From NCBI GenBank assembly GCA_029876055.1, contig CM056875.1:434001-498000 (forward strand): 64,000 nt of DNA, read 5' to 3'. This document shows, piece by piece, positions 51,830 to 64,000 of the stretch (its first letter is position 1; the number at the start of each line of letters is the position of its first letter). The translations under genes and the position numbers were made by a program. The DNA comes from Madurella fahalii. Its lineage: Eukaryota > Ascomycota > Sordariomycetes > Sordariales. The notes under the pieces are model-generated. The model was not told the origin of the DNA, did no database searches, and saw only the letters and a list, made by a program, of their open reading frames with translations.

Positions 51830-54800
51830 TTAACTAAGAGCAGTCACAGTGAACTTCCCTTCGGTGCTAAATTTGAGTTGCTTCCGTCTCTGCAGGTCAA
51901 GTGGATCGACGTAGAGTTTCACGTCGACCTCATCCGTAAGCAGGTTGAAGACCCGAAAGATGATGTAGACGGAATTCTCCTGAGTGCACTCCCTCATCTA
52001 CGATTTGCTGCGTTAGCATAGTGAACCACCCATTCTTGGATTGCACGTTCAGCGCAGAAAGTGAACTCACCTTGTCATACTGTTGACCGCTCATATAAAA
52101 CGGCGCATCCCATCCGTTGAGAGTAGCTTTCACCTCAAAGTAGTACGTCGGTTGTCGGCCGCCCCATCGCTCTGCCGAGAGGTATCCCTTGTCGATGAGC
52201 ATGCCCGTGAGGCGGCCGCTGGCGTCCTGGTACGTGATGTCGGATATTTCCCGGCCATTCCAGTGCGAGATGGACTCATACTCGGGGTGCACGTTGACTA
52301 GATAGCGGATGTTGCTCATCCAGTTGTCACGCGAGAAGCCCGGAACGACGAGATCGCCCAGTGCAGACAAGAGCTCGAAAACCTAAGCATATATTAGTTT
52401 TCGTACTCATCTGGAGGCGCCTGACGCCGGCTAAGAAACTTACAAAGAGTTCCCCAGCAGCACCGATCTTTATATCCCGATCCTGTACTATGTCGGGGCT
52501 CCAAAAGTTGTTTCGACTTGCATGATCAAGTTCGTTGATGGCGCCTCTGAGGGGCGAAGTGTTGGAGCCCAATGACGGAAATCGGATTCTCCGGGCAGCA
52601 GAGATAACATGGCTAAGAACCTTACTGTATGCCTCGCCGTTCAATCGAGATTGTGAGAAATAGTCCCGAGTCGGTGCGGCGCTTCGGATAGCAAGGCTCG
52701 GAGATAGGAATGGCGACGGATCGGTCCATGGTGTGTTGACCGCATATCCTGTGGTACTGCCGGTGGCGGCAGTGGGTCCGGCTGGAGTGAAGACGACATC
52801 CCCCTCGGCATCTGTGGCTGAATCCCCTGATGCCGGAGTCGCCGGCAAGGTAGTAGTTGTCAGAGAATTTGGCGCGCACGCGGTGCCGAGTACGGTATTA
52901 TCTTCATTAGGGATGCCGATATCGATGATGCCATACTTCTCAAGAATCCGGGATACGGACCCAATCCTCGCGTTGAGAAGTGCTGCTATGGCGCCTACAG
53001 CGGCCGGGTTAGGCTGGTTTGGGCTTCCGTTGGCGACCGCGTCTGTGTCGGTACCGGTGTCTTCCATGAGCCACTGAACAAGCTTCTGTGGTAGAGCATG
53101 TTGGATGCAAACATCCAGAGTTTCCTCGTCGTGCGGGATGTAGATTTTCATCCCAGAATCGACGTTATTATCGATGTAAACCTCGCTCTGCTCCTGATCA
53201 ACCGTGAAGTCGCGGCCCCCCATGCGAAGGGTGAGTTTCGACGAGATGCCATCGGTTTCCCAAGTCTCGGAGCGTCGAAACAGGTCGTAGAGTTGCTGTG
53301 GGTTGCTTTCGAAGCGGGGGCTGTGGAACGTTGCCGCAATTCTAGTCAACGCGTGTGCTTTCACCCTGATATTGTAACGGGGGTCGGACACGGGGAACTT
53401 CTCGTCTGATCGGAGACTAGCATTTTCCTCCATCATACGGGATAGAAAGCGGGTGTCCAGTCCACTCCAGTGGATGAGGCGCTTCAAGGCATTAACCTCA
53501 GACATGGAGAAGTCGAGCGTCTTGACTTTGTCTCGGAACATAGTCCCGAGGTGATGACGATCCACGATCGTGAACTCGGTTTCGGCGTTGCAAAGACGTA
53601 CCTCCCCGGTGGGATACCGGACCGGAAAGATGCGTCGGTCCAGAAGACGTCGCGCGGTGAGAGGTTCAGGTAGGGGTTCAGTCTGGAGAAGCTCGTTGAG
53701 GGAGTAGAGCTGGCTCTTCACTTCGTCCACTGTCGTTGTGCTCGGATGCAGGCCCATGAGATCATCAATGACCATTGTGAGGTTCAGCCGTTGCACTCCA
53801 AGTTGGGAAACGAATAAATGCTCAAGCACCTCGTCATACTGTGTGGCGAGGTTTGGCTTGCCCCGAACACCCCTCGCGGCAGGGGACCAAAGGCAATCTG
53901 CGGCCTTGTGCCAGGTCTGGGTTTGGCCATCTCTGGAAGCGAAGACCAGCTCTTCAGAGTTTGAAAGTTGCCTGCGCAGGTGTCAGTGTTCGTGTCTTCC
54001 CGGACGGGCATTCACGAGCAGGGTCCATACCTGAGTTCCGCAACGGCAGCAGCGTCTAGGGCTGCTTCTCTCAGACGCTGGTACTGCAGCCTGACGTGCT
54101 CGGCGTCCTGGTATCTCTCGCGCTTAAGGTACCGGAGCTCCCCCACTATGTCTCGCCACGTGTGTTGAGGTATTGCCAGCGTGTCCCTAAAAAACCCAGT
54201 GATCGACTGCATATCGACCATCTCGGTTCCGCTGTATTTTTCCATATAGATAGTGTCAAGTGGGATCTTATACCGCATGTCCGCCGGCGCCCCAAGGAGG
54301 AGGTTATCGTCCAATGTATGCCACCGTTGATTCCCGTGGCCCGTCTCCTTGGGAACAAAAATGACACCGGGGGACTTCCGGGCAAGGTTTCTGACAGTTT
54401 CTTGGTCTCGCTGGCGGTTCATGCTGCTGATACATTTGGCATGGATGTCAACGTAAAGCTCACATAACCTTCCGGGGTGAACCGATTGAATGCTGCCCGA
54501 CCCATTAGCATGCTCCGAAAGGACTCTCAGGTTCGTCAGATAAAATCGCAGGTCATCCTTGCGAGTAACTTCAAACTGATCGAGGAAGTCCCAGCCACGA
54601 AGTCTCTCGTCTTCGAGCGCCGTGTGGAGCTGAAGGAACGGGAGCAGGTCGATTTGTTCCATGTACTTTCCGCCGAGTTGCTTCAATCGAGGAATGGGGA
54701 GGATCGTTTCTCCAAGTGATTCCTTCCGGCCACCTTCGCAGAGAACCTTGGTTTGCATCAGGTTCTGCACGATCCCCCTATTTGAGATCACCTGGGAGCC

Positions 54801-57238
54801 CTGATCTGGCCATAGCGAGTGCAGGAGGCCGAGAAACTTCTCCGGCATGTGCTCTGCAACGTAGCAGACGTTCTCAGAGAGGGAGTTGCCATCCGAGGAG
54901 ACCAGTCTCAAGTGCTTGCGGATTCCGATGAACTGATGTAACCACTGCCTCCAAGCTTCACCTAGTCGACCAGTCTCTCCAGCGCGGGTTGGGGGGCTTT
55001 TCAGATAGTCTGCATGAAGATAGGTTACTGAAAGGCCTGGGCCTAGTTTTGCCGGGCTGTATTCGAAGTCGTCATCCTCGAAATAGGCGTCGACACGGTT
55101 TGTCGAAGGAGTACTGTGGCTGCAATATATGCCAATGTCACTGTAAGTCTGGGCATTTGCCCCAGCAGAGTGTGTTGTATAGAGGAACTGAAGCAAGACA
55201 ACCGCGCCCGCCACGTCGATGGAATGGTACCAGAAGGGCTTCCGAAGGTTGGTCAAGATGTGGGACCGAACCGTGTCAGAAGCCAGGTCGGTGGCGCCCA
55301 GTGCACGGAAAAGCTCGTTCCGTTGGGGATGCGCGGCTGCCCTGGGGTCTATGAGCTGAAGGTCAAGCGCCGGTGGCACTGGAAAGCCATCGGCGGCTGT
55401 GGTGGGGAAGTGCACGACGTTGTTGTTTGCGGCAACCCAAGACCCGTTGGACAGTGGGATCAATCCCAGCTTCTTGACCCGGGGAATTAGGCCTTGCTCG
55501 TTTCTCTGCTCGAACGGCTTGATGAGCAAGCTGGCAACTCGTTTATGCCAGTCATCGCCGGTTCCAGGAGCCCGAATCTTGGACGAGCGTCGAGCCAAAT
55601 CAACCTCGATCCGAGCAACCCCATCTGCGAGGGACATCCTGTGCAGGCCGTAGCCGCCGAGTATGGAAAGGTCAGTATCAGTATACTCGGATGAGGGGTA
55701 AATGTCGTTTGGCGGATCCAGGTCCACGAGCAGGGGCTGGCGGGTTTCATCCAGCATTTCCGGGGTAAAGCGTTTGAGCCGGTTTATGGGGCGCAAATTG
55801 GAGGAGGCACGGGAAACCAGTAGCTCCTCACCTGGGAGCTTTTCCTTCAACTTTTCGATAAACATCCTCCAGAAAAGGTCGTGTGATGGGCCTCCCGTTA
55901 GACTCGGGAGGTATCGCATCCACCTAAACCGCAGCTTTAGAGCCTCATGCTCGTCGCAGATGCTCTTCATGGCGGCAATGAATGCATCAGCTAGCTGGAT
56001 GCACAGGTTCCTGTTCCGCGGAGAGCTCGTGACAATGTCCTCACGGTTGGCCTGAGTGACGAAGTCGCTGTGAATCAAGAACTAAGAGGAGATCACGGTT
56101 AGTGGATTCCCATTGTCCGCTCGGGCTAGGGCTTACATTGAACCCAAAATGCCTAATTGGCAGAAAGGCGTAGACTTCCTGGGGTGTAACCTTGGGCGTG
56201 GACGGATCGGACAGAGGGAAAGCAAGAACAACATCAGCTACTGAATATGCAGCCGCAGCGTGTTCCTCGGGTGAATACTCGCGGTTCTCGTTAGGCGGTA
56301 GCCCACTGGCTTGGTACCGGCTGACATAGTAGTGCCGGCGTGTGTCTGTCGGACCTTTTCCATCCTCAACCGTCTTGATGCGAAGCATGGTCCGGTTATC
56401 GCGCCCTGGTGACTGGGAGAGTGTAGATGAAGACACGACTTGGCCATTTTCGCCGTGAAAATGGACTTCGATCTTCTTCAGCTTCTTCAGAAACAAAAGC
56501 ATCTCCGGCTTCAGGTCTCTCAGTTGCTCTTCGATATTCTTTCGCTGTTCCGCTCGAGCGGTGGGGTCGCCTTCGTCATGTAGGTAAAAGGTCATCCTTG
56601 TAAGCGATGCATCGAGAACCTCGCTCGTGTCCTGCCACTCGGGCGAGATCATGCCCATTCCCGAATCCCCACGACGATGCTTAAAGGAAAAGGAAAACGA
56701 TCCAGACTGGATCCACACCTTCCAAGCCACCTTGAACACGGATTTGAAGCCAATTCCTTTCTCGCCGATGTAGCCCTGGGCACCCAGTTTGGAGCTCTTG
56801 CCGACGTTGCAGATGGCTCGGAGGTTTTCCTCGGTGAAGCCGTCCTCGTTGCACTCGACAACAATCTTGTCCTGGTAGACACGGAAAAAGACATGTGCAT
56901 CCTTATTGGCTGCCTTGGCTCGTTCAAAGTGGTTATCGTCGGCGTTCTGCAGCAGCTCGAAGATGAAGCGGACATCCTTCGAGTAGAGGTTTTTGGCAAG
57001 ACTGGTGTTGGCAGCGACGAGATTAGCACGAGGACTACTAATTAGACTGACCACAATGGGACAGGGGGGCATACGTGATGACAGTCGAACCGATCATCTC
57101 ATCTTTCTTGAGGAGCGCCTCCTCCACCTCGCGACGCGTATTGGCGTCCATTCTCGCGTAGACTTCTTCTCCCAGGTGGCCATGGTCCTTAGCGATCTGT
57201 CTCACCAGCTGCTTCGCTCGGGACTGGGAGATGGCCAT
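51830..57238 (-). CDS. GHKL-ATPase / DUF3883 protein, sacsin- and NO VEIN-like (1695 aa)
   Basis: Six exons (minus): 57238-57075, 57001-56137, 56081-54031, 53971-52444, 52382-52071 and 51997-51830. All introns are 55-73 bp with GT..AG ends, and phases match throughout. N-terminal histidine-kinase/Hsp90-type ATPase fold: N-box FELLQNADDN (residues 69-78), NEDGF at 106-110, and GYIGEKGIGFKSVF (131-144). Then the FLIHSDFVTQANREDIVTSS segment typical of fungal sacsin-like proteins. A long middle of unknown fold follows. The C-terminus is a DUF3883 domain with TYYFEVKAT (about residues 1615-1623; E-x-K), YMSGQQYDKM and VYIIFRVFNL, resembling a PD-(D/E)XK nuclease fold. Plant NO VEIN and animal sacsin share the ATPase; the cellular role in fungi is unknown. 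Confidence 0.9.
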
Positions 57239-59802
57239 TTTATCTGAGATGCTAACAAAGAAACAATGGAACAAGGACGATAGTGACAACAATCCGGGAC
57301 GAGCAATGAGGATGGGTGATGAGAGTGGAAACTCGATGCTTGACTACGGTATTAATTTAAGAAAAGTGAAAGAGAGGCTGGGAAGCCTGCACATTGCCCT
57401 AGAGTCATTAGATATATGCCGAGGGTGGATTTGGAACTGGCGTTGGCTCCAGATTGGCTACCTCCGCTTTTGATCAATGCCGTCGGGCGCGTCGAGGCAG
57501 ATTTGAAGCAGGCAGGCATTACAGTTGGCCGACATTTGAGGCCACACCGAGCGTCGGTGGGAGTCCTCGCATGGCGCTCAGTGCGTCCTCAAGTAATTAA
57601 TGTGATTCGCACGGACCGTAGCCGCCCAGGATACTGACCAGGACACTAGCCCTTTCTAATTCTCTTCGATACGTAGAACACAGCTTTATCCCCGAAAAGT
57701 GAACCCGACCCCGCCTCCCCGATTTCCGGTGATTAACGTTTGACTTCGCTATATCACAGGGGAGAAAGGCGCTAGACTATAGGGGGTAGAGACGAGGATA
57801 GATACTGGAGGAGCGAGAACGTGTTGGACCTGGGCAAAAGATGTAGTTGGAATGATCGCTACGTCGAGTTGATCCGGATAGTATATCTTATCGTGTTATA
57901 TAGCTTCAATCGAACTGGTCCTAAGGTGGTTGTTTTGCTTGAACTTGGATGTGAAAATCGGTGGCTAGATTGTAGGTGGCTAGAGTCGGTCTGAATGTAT
58001 TTACGTAAGGTAAGTACGCTAGCGGCACTGCACCAATGACGACAATTCGTGGCGAAGCTACTGGTAATCACTCCAACCATCATGCATAGTAGATTTTGGC
58101 AATCATGGCACAAAACGAGGTTGGAGAGCTATTTTGATGCCAGGAAATTCGAATCTTAATCGGACCGCGAGGAGACTTTAGATTTTTCACCGTCTTAGAA
58201 ACCTAGGTATAATTAGGCAGCGCTAGGCTAGTATACGATGGACGTTATGTATCGAAATAGCTTTGCTCGAAAATGTAACACACAAATTCTTGCGCTATAT
58301 CTCGTCTTCAAACAATGACCACTTGCCGTTGTCCTTCTTGAAGTTTGGGCGTAAAAATGTGTGACACTTTAAGGTGCAATTGCTGCCCTGCGATTGCGGT
58401 TCCGCTTTTGCAACAAAATGAGTGTTCTTTGGACTCTCAGGCCGGGAAAAGGTTAGCATGAAACACGACTGGGTAAAAACCTCCCTAGACGGTAAAAAGA
58501 GCAAAACATGGCGCCGCATACAAAGAGAAGCAACCTACCGTAATAAGGCGTAATTGCGCGGCAGAGGCCGTTCAGAAGTGAAGTATCACGAATTTCACGC
58601 CAATCCTCCATTTCCTTTCATTCTTGCTCAGGTCATAGCCAATCTCACCCCTACAGGACCGCCGGCAGCAGGGTCGATTTGCTTGGCGCTCAGGCTCTGG
58701 GGCCGGAGCCGGAGCCGGAGCCGTCTCTTTTACAGTGGACGTTTTGCCGCTAATTAGCAGCGGCAATTCCCCAGGCGCAAGCAGCCTCAGGCTATTCGTG
58801 GTAGTAGGTCGAGGGGTTTCCAACAAATCGGTCGATGGTCTGGCTTAAACAGCGCCTACCATCATTGTGCCACCTGAAGTGGGCGCGGCAAGCGTGCCAG
58901 TCCATGGAGTACTCGGCTAGGGATAGTATTGTAGCGGCAGCCCTCGTTAGAATTTTACGCCATGGTGTCACGAGTTGCCTTTGCCGTGCCAGATGCACCA
59001 AGAGTTGTACAGATGTTAGTTTTTATTGCAGGAATTGGGTGTGTGCGTTTACACACGTGTATGGCTCAAGGGCCCAAGGGGATACAACCCCAGCGAGCAT
59101 CGACACAGCAATACTTTAACACCATAGGGCATAATTACACCTTACAGCTAGACAATGCCTCAGCAAGTGTTACAAATAACGTTTCGGCGTTTAACATCGG
59201 CGAGAAAAACCGGACATTTGCTCGAGCGGTATAAGAGATCTCTCCAGCCTCAGGGCTCAATATGAGCTTTTTCATTAAGTATTGTCTCACTGATGGTACG
59301 TAAGGTTTGGGCCGGAAGTTCTTCGGCTCCTTAATAAGAGCACGTCTCTTTGCACCGAAGGAAGGTTTACCTCGCTCGCACCGTAGCCCAAGTCACCGTC
59401 CAACACAATCTACACCGCAATCCAGGGAATTCCAGCGCCGCTTGGCTCTACCTTGCGCAGGTGATATGTATTAGGCCACTAACTACCATGAACTGACTTC
59501 TCTTAAGACAGTTATTTGGACTAACGACTAGTTTTGTGCCAAACTCGTAATAGTTAACACGTATGACCTGGGATTATTCTACTTCCTCTGCGTCAGCACC
59601 TTGGACAACTGGGTGCACAGTTGAGAATTGTTTTGCAGTGAGCAAAGCAGTGAATGTGTATTGCTTACCTCGCTAATCCAAATCTCTAGGCACTGGTTAA
59701 TCTAGACTTCTATACAATGGCTTCATTTCTAGGTAGCATGTACTGTACCCTGCACGGAGGGTACTAATTAATTAGAAGTTGGTCTAATTGGAAGGGCTTC
59801 CT
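57239..59802. other. Long intergenic region, 2.6 kb
   Basis: No supported gene. Contains the promoter of the ATPase gene at the left and a GGAGCC hexamer run (about 58700-58723). A short open frame, 58962-59234 (plus), has no supporting features. Confidence 0.45.
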
Positions 59803-62195
59803 TTATTCAATCCTCAAAACCTTAGTCGCCGCTTCGTCAAAAACCGAAGGTGCCGTCACTCGAAAGAAGCCGATGCGACGGAACGTGCTGCTACCAGGCC
59901 CGTTTGGGACGAGTATCAATCCCTCCACAGGCGCAGTCTGCTGCCGGCCGAGCCTGAGCGTGCTCATTCCGAGACAGACTAGTCTCATGCCTGGATCGAG
60001 AGGCTCGTCAAGGGGATCTAGTGTCCCGTCCCCAACGAGAAGGGGTGTGTCGATGCTGCTGCTACTGCTTCCACCCGGGTCGATTAGAGAAATATCCGAA
60101 ATGTCCCACGACGGCCTATCCTCGGATTGCCAGGCAAGTTCCAGCGTCTTGCCGGAAACCTCAAGATACCCCCCTTTGACTGGCCCGAACGGGAACGCCG
60201 GATCGCAATCGACGTGGCATGCGAGAATGGCGAAGTGGAAGACTTCGCGATCCGCCCGCTCGTCCTCGCTGTCGACGATGCCGCCGAGGCCGACGCTCGC
60301 CCAGCTCCAGCTCGGCGCGAGATAGCCGATTTCTTTGGCTTTCTGCGGCTTCAAAACGAGCGTCTCGCCTGAAGGACCCCGCTTGGTAGATCGCCAATGT
60401 AGCTCCGAGAACAGGTTGTCCTCCCACATGCCCGCGAGGTAAGTCCAGCCGGCCCGTCTCCCCACTTCGGCCGCGAGGGCCGATATAGCAGGCAGTTTGT
60501 CCGCGCAGTAGCTTAGATCCATCTCAGTGTAGTCGGCGCGGATGGCCATCCATTTCTCTCGAAGGCTCGCCCGCGCATCCTCATCGCTGCCGTCCCCCGC
60601 TCCCGACGCGGGACTGAGAGACGTCTGGTACGGAGGACCGGCGTCCGGCGCGGCACTGGGGTTGGCGAAAGATTTCCTGCACATCCACATGACACCGTTG
60701 CGCGAGAATATGAGGAGCCGCCGGGAGAGAACGCGCTCCTGCAAGGTCCAAGCCCGGGAGCTGATAGGATCAGCCGAGGCTTTGTACGGCGCACGGTACC
60801 CGAACGTGAGCGATGGAGAGCTATCATCAGCCGAGCCGAGTCTCACCGTGAAAGGATCCACAAAAAAAGTGGAAGGGCTGGGAGCCGTAAGGAAACCGTC
60901 GCTCGCCGCCCCGGCGCTAGCCACGACGATGGTAAGAGAGCTTTCCCTGTACGTATCCGCCATGAGCGGCAGCTCCCTCGCCTTGTCCTCGGGAGAGTCT
61001 TGGATGATGCACAGAGCGTCGATCCACAGGTAATCAAAACCCAACCAATGTGCCGCCTCAATGGCGTCCGATAGGGTTTTTGGCAGCCTCATTAGGTCCA
61101 GGCCCCTGCACATCTCGTCGAGAGACGTCTGGGTGAGGACGTACTCCTGCCTCGGCCCCCAAACATAGCTGAGGGCTACATAGGGCTTTTTCACGTCGCT
61201 CCTGGAGAAGCCGTCTGCGGAGAAGATGGCGAGCCGCGGGTGCTGAGGGTTGCGCACATCAACGAGCCGTGTGGGTTGGAAAGTGCCCGAGGTCGCGCAG
61301 CACACGTGTTTCTCGCAGGATCGAAGCCACGTCTGGGCGCGTGGGACCCATTCGTCAAAAGAAGCCGCAGAAACGACTTCCCAGTGCTGAGAGAACACCG
61401 ACGCGCCATCTATGCTATCTTCGTCGCCATTCGTGTTAAAGGAAGAGGGGAGTCGCGAGAGCAAGGGGGCGGTTTTTTGCCCTCACCTGTGCAGATGACC
61501 TCAAGCGTGATGACTACCGCGTTCTCGCCCACCATCTCCCGAAGCGGACAGTCATCCAGGCCCGAGGTGGTTACCTCAACTGTGACCTTGACGAGGTTGA
61601 AGACGGGACTCTCATGCCATCTCAGGAACTCGACAGTGAAGTCGAATCTCGCTGTGCAGTTGAGCGACTGGATGGTGTGGAACCCAGGCTTTCCGCTCAT
61701 ACTATCGTCGGCGTGCGTGGCGTCGCCTGTGGCGTCACCGAGTTCTACGCCGGAATCGTCACGGCCCGCCCCCTCAGCGATTCCTTCGTCAGCATGATGG
61801 ACTGCTATCCCTGGCGACAGCTCGCTTTCTGCATCCTCAGAATCCAGATACATGCCCGCCTCGCCGTCATCAGAAAACTCGAGACTGGCGCCGTCGGACT
61901 GAGACCCGTTCCAGTCCTCCATCCAATAATCCAAGTCAGAGCTGGTGAGAACCGCATTCCCAATGCTTGTGCACCAAGGGCAGCCAGAGAGAACCGACGC
62001 GTACACGTCACGGGCGAGCCTGGAATATGAGTGCGTGACTGACGCTGCCTCGCACCCTTTGGCGAGCGACTGTCGAAGGGATGAGTTGAAGACGTGATCG
62101 GCACATCCCTCACAAGTACCCCGCTCACTCTCTTGGTGAGCCGAGGCGGGCTCGTAGTTTGTGACGGGGCGAGGCAGTTGATAGCGAGAGAGCAT
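59803..62195 (-). CDS. HET-domain protein 3 (774 aa)
   Basis: Exons (minus) 62195-61487 and 61418-59803; 68-bp intron GTGAGG...TTTAAC...CGAAG. A second acceptor 9 bp downstream is also in frame. The chosen ATG (62195) gives MLSRYQLPRPVTNYEP; an upstream ATG at 62294 would add a hydrophobic leader. The N-terminal third holds CEGCADHVF and an acidic DSEDAESELSPG stretch. The HET domain starts near residue 316: YVALSYVWG, LPKTLSDAIEAAHWLG, YLWIDALCIIQDSPEDK, SLTIVVASA and SSRAWTLQERVLSRR, followed by GVMWMC. The C-terminal half has APSWSWASVG and a Ser/Asp-rich loop. Same inferred role as the other HET genes but clearly divergent in sequence. Confidence 0.9.
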
Positions 62196-62857
62196 GCCGG
62201 CTATAAAAGATGAAAGATGAACAAGAAGAAGAAAAGGAAGTCCTTTGGTTAGCAAGTTAAAGCTGCCACGGGGACTGGACGAGAGAGGGATCATGCAGGA
62301 CCAGCCGTTGCCGTCTTGCGAGCTCTTGCATGGTGGTTGGTTGGCCCTAGCCAATCGGAAATTCAGGCAGATACAGCGGCCAGTTCAGCTGGTCTGAGGC
62401 GGGAAGTTACTTCTGAGAAGTGCCGACAGCCGTCAGCAAACGTCTTTTAAACGATGCTGTTTGCGATCCCGAGCCATACAAGAATCTGGCACAGGAGGCT
62501 GGGGGAAGTGAATATATGACGGTGCGCTTGTCGGTTACGTGAGCATGCGTTAGATTTGCAGAGGTCGATTCTGTGGATATGCCGGAGCGAAACGGCAATT
62601 TTGCGTTAAGAATCTATAATTAAAAGACATTCACCTTTCCTGTGGGCACCGGCTGTACAAGTGGCGCCTGGGCTACCGGACTGACTGTGCCGCCCCGATA
62701 CAGCTCTTACACGCGACACCGCTGAGCGTTGTCGATGGGACCCATGTAAACATACTTCAGTGGTTCATCCTGAAACCCAAAACCGGGCTGCAGAAAAGCG
62801 CGTCTTATAATTAATGTGCTAGATATACCTTCGGGCAGGTGGTATCTCGCATCATTC
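62196..62857. other. Intergenic
   Basis: Upstream region of HET gene 3 and 3' region of the transcription factor. No element recognised. Confidence 0.45.
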
Positions 62858-64000
62858 TTATATAGATCGCCTTCCCCAGCCCCAACTATTCAGGGGATCG
62901 TCCGGCATTAGATTAAACATGACTGTGTATTAAGTCAACAACATTTGAAAACAAGGAAAGTAAATGAATTTGGATATACCTTGACCAAAGGCGCCGAAAG
63001 CTTCATCCAGCGGCAAGTCCAGAGGCTGGATATTGGAACCGACGACGTTCGAGAGGTTAATCACTGGGTATGGCGTCACCCACCCGTTCCCGAAGCTCCC
63101 GGGGTCATAGTCTTGCTGGAGTAGCGACAGCGGTGTCTCCGAGGTGGAGGTCGACGGAGCTTGCAGAAGAGTCTCACTGCACTGGTTTTGGTTGAAATCG
63201 CTGTCCGGGGGGTTGTGCTGCCTTCCAGACGCCGGCCTCTCGGTCTCGCACGTGTTGTTGGCGATGCAGGGTGGCTCAGCCGGGGGGCGGTTTGTCCCTG
63301 GTCCCTGATAGTTTTTCCGATCGTCTTTAAAGACCATGTCGACCTCGCGGTGCAGGCTAAGCTTCAAGAGATCGCTGAGAAGCTGCTCGGCGTGGCGTGC
63401 AATTTGGCTGCGCGGGCTGAGCGCCTTGGCCGCCCGGATAATCCGAAATACCCCAGCTTTCGCTTCCTGGGCGGTGTTGCTGTATGGGTGGCTGGTTGGG
63501 GGGATACAAAGTATGACTCCAGCGGTGAAAAGGTGGACGAATATGAAGCCCAAACAAAACTCGTGCTCGAACTGCATCACCGGTGTCTGGGATATGCGAA
63601 GCGCAGCTTTGACCGAGACATCAAAAGATTTCGAGATTAGGTCTACGGAACTCTTGGATATTCCTTGGCGGTATGCTGATGACAACCTGAGTTCTAGTAG
63701 CGGCCGATGTGCGAGTATGATGGCGGCATCGTAGGTGATTTGCAGCAACCACGCCTGCAGCTTGAGGCGCAGCAGCGGAGAGCCCGAGGCCTTTCCGTCA
63801 TCCTCAAAGAGTTCCTGGAACGTTAATCCTTGTGGACTATCATCGTCCGCCACGTCGCCGCCGTCGAGGGGTGGCGGAAGCGTTTTCCGCCACTCCGCCA
63901 GCTGTGCATCGACCCGTTGTACGGCATCTATCAGGGATCGCAGGTCCTCCGCCGTCATTGGATTGTTTAATTGCAGTAGCCTGAAGGTGGAGATGGTCTT
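62858..64000 (-). CDS. Fungal-specific transcription factor, 3' part (runs off the edge)
   Basis: The open frame continues to the right edge, so the start and DNA-binding domain are outside the window. Visible exons (minus): edge to 62980 and 62922-62858. The 57-bp intron GTATAT...ACACAG replaces a short unrelated tail with VMFNLMPDDPLNSWGWGRRS. The visible part matches the end of the fungal_trans middle-homology region: LIDAVQRVDAQLAEWRKTLP, LRLKLQAWLLQITYDAAIIL then AHRPLL, and HLFTAGVILCIPPTSHPYS. Such proteins usually begin with a Zn2Cys6 cluster. The last ~130 residues are a disordered Ser/Gln/Pro-rich activation-like region. The target genes are unknown. Confidence 0.8.

Noticed and set aside
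51930..52370. Read-through of the last ATPase intron giving a different C-terminus
   Set aside because: The spliced form restores the conserved VYIIFRVFNL ending expected of the DUF3883 domain, so read-through is not the main product.
57002..57074. Alternative acceptor giving a 37-bp first intron in the ATPase gene
   Set aside because: Too short for a fungal intron; the acceptor at 57002 has a proper branch site and gives the family-like TLAKNLYSKDVRF junction.
58962..59234. 90-residue open frame with a hydrophobic start
   Set aside because: No clear signal peptide, no recognisable fold and no supporting splice or promoter signals.

Overview
The window looks like a filamentous ascomycete genome (Pezizomycotina, probably Sordariomycetes). 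The genes carry short introns (46-138 bp) with GT...AG ends and CTAAC/CTGAC-type branch sites. Three HET-domain (heterokaryon incompatibility) genes are present, and the transposon relics carry the G:C-to-A:T nonsense changes expected of repeat-induced point mutation (RIP). No homology search was run; names rest on recognised motifs, and exon joins rest on splice signals plus reading-frame continuity.

Left part (1-12 kb): an AT-rich, RIP-eroded transposon graveyard. It holds a Ty1/copia relic (about 640-1200), a complete but dead PIF/Harbinger DNA transposon with both ends and its TTA target duplication visible (1726-5040), a Fot1/Pogo transposase broken into three pieces by nested insertions (about 6790-9435), and the C-terminal half of a DUF3435 tyrosine recombinase (about 10310-11710), the family to which Starship captains belong. 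Between them lie several tandem arrays and palindromes. A small spliced gene of unknown function (12281-13005) sits just to the right.

Transition (13-25.9 kb): mostly decayed sequence with a 69-bp duplication, a dispersed inverted-repeat family with a 23-bp perfect pair around a broken gene (16694-17905), an intact HET gene (19439-21648), a dead short-chain dehydrogenase (21856-22428, minus) and a vWA protein cut off just after its metal-binding motif (23558-23899).

Right part (25.9-64 kb): largely intact single-copy genes. In order: a seven-helix membrane protein; a divergent pair of secreted proteins; a GNAT acetyltransferase; a DNAJC28-like (DUF1992) protein; an SDR oxidoreductase; a nested foldback MITE; a zinc-finger-like protein; a 1244-residue acidic protein; a second HET gene; a single-pass membrane protein; a six-exon, 1695-residue GHKL-ATPase/DUF3883 (sacsin/NO VEIN-like) protein; a third HET gene; and the 3' end of a fungal transcription factor that runs off the right edge.

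The most interesting cluster is 47-62 kb, where a large ATPase plus nuclease-fold-like protein is bracketed by two HET genes and a small receptor-like membrane protein. This is a plausible, untested self/non-self recognition neighbourhood.
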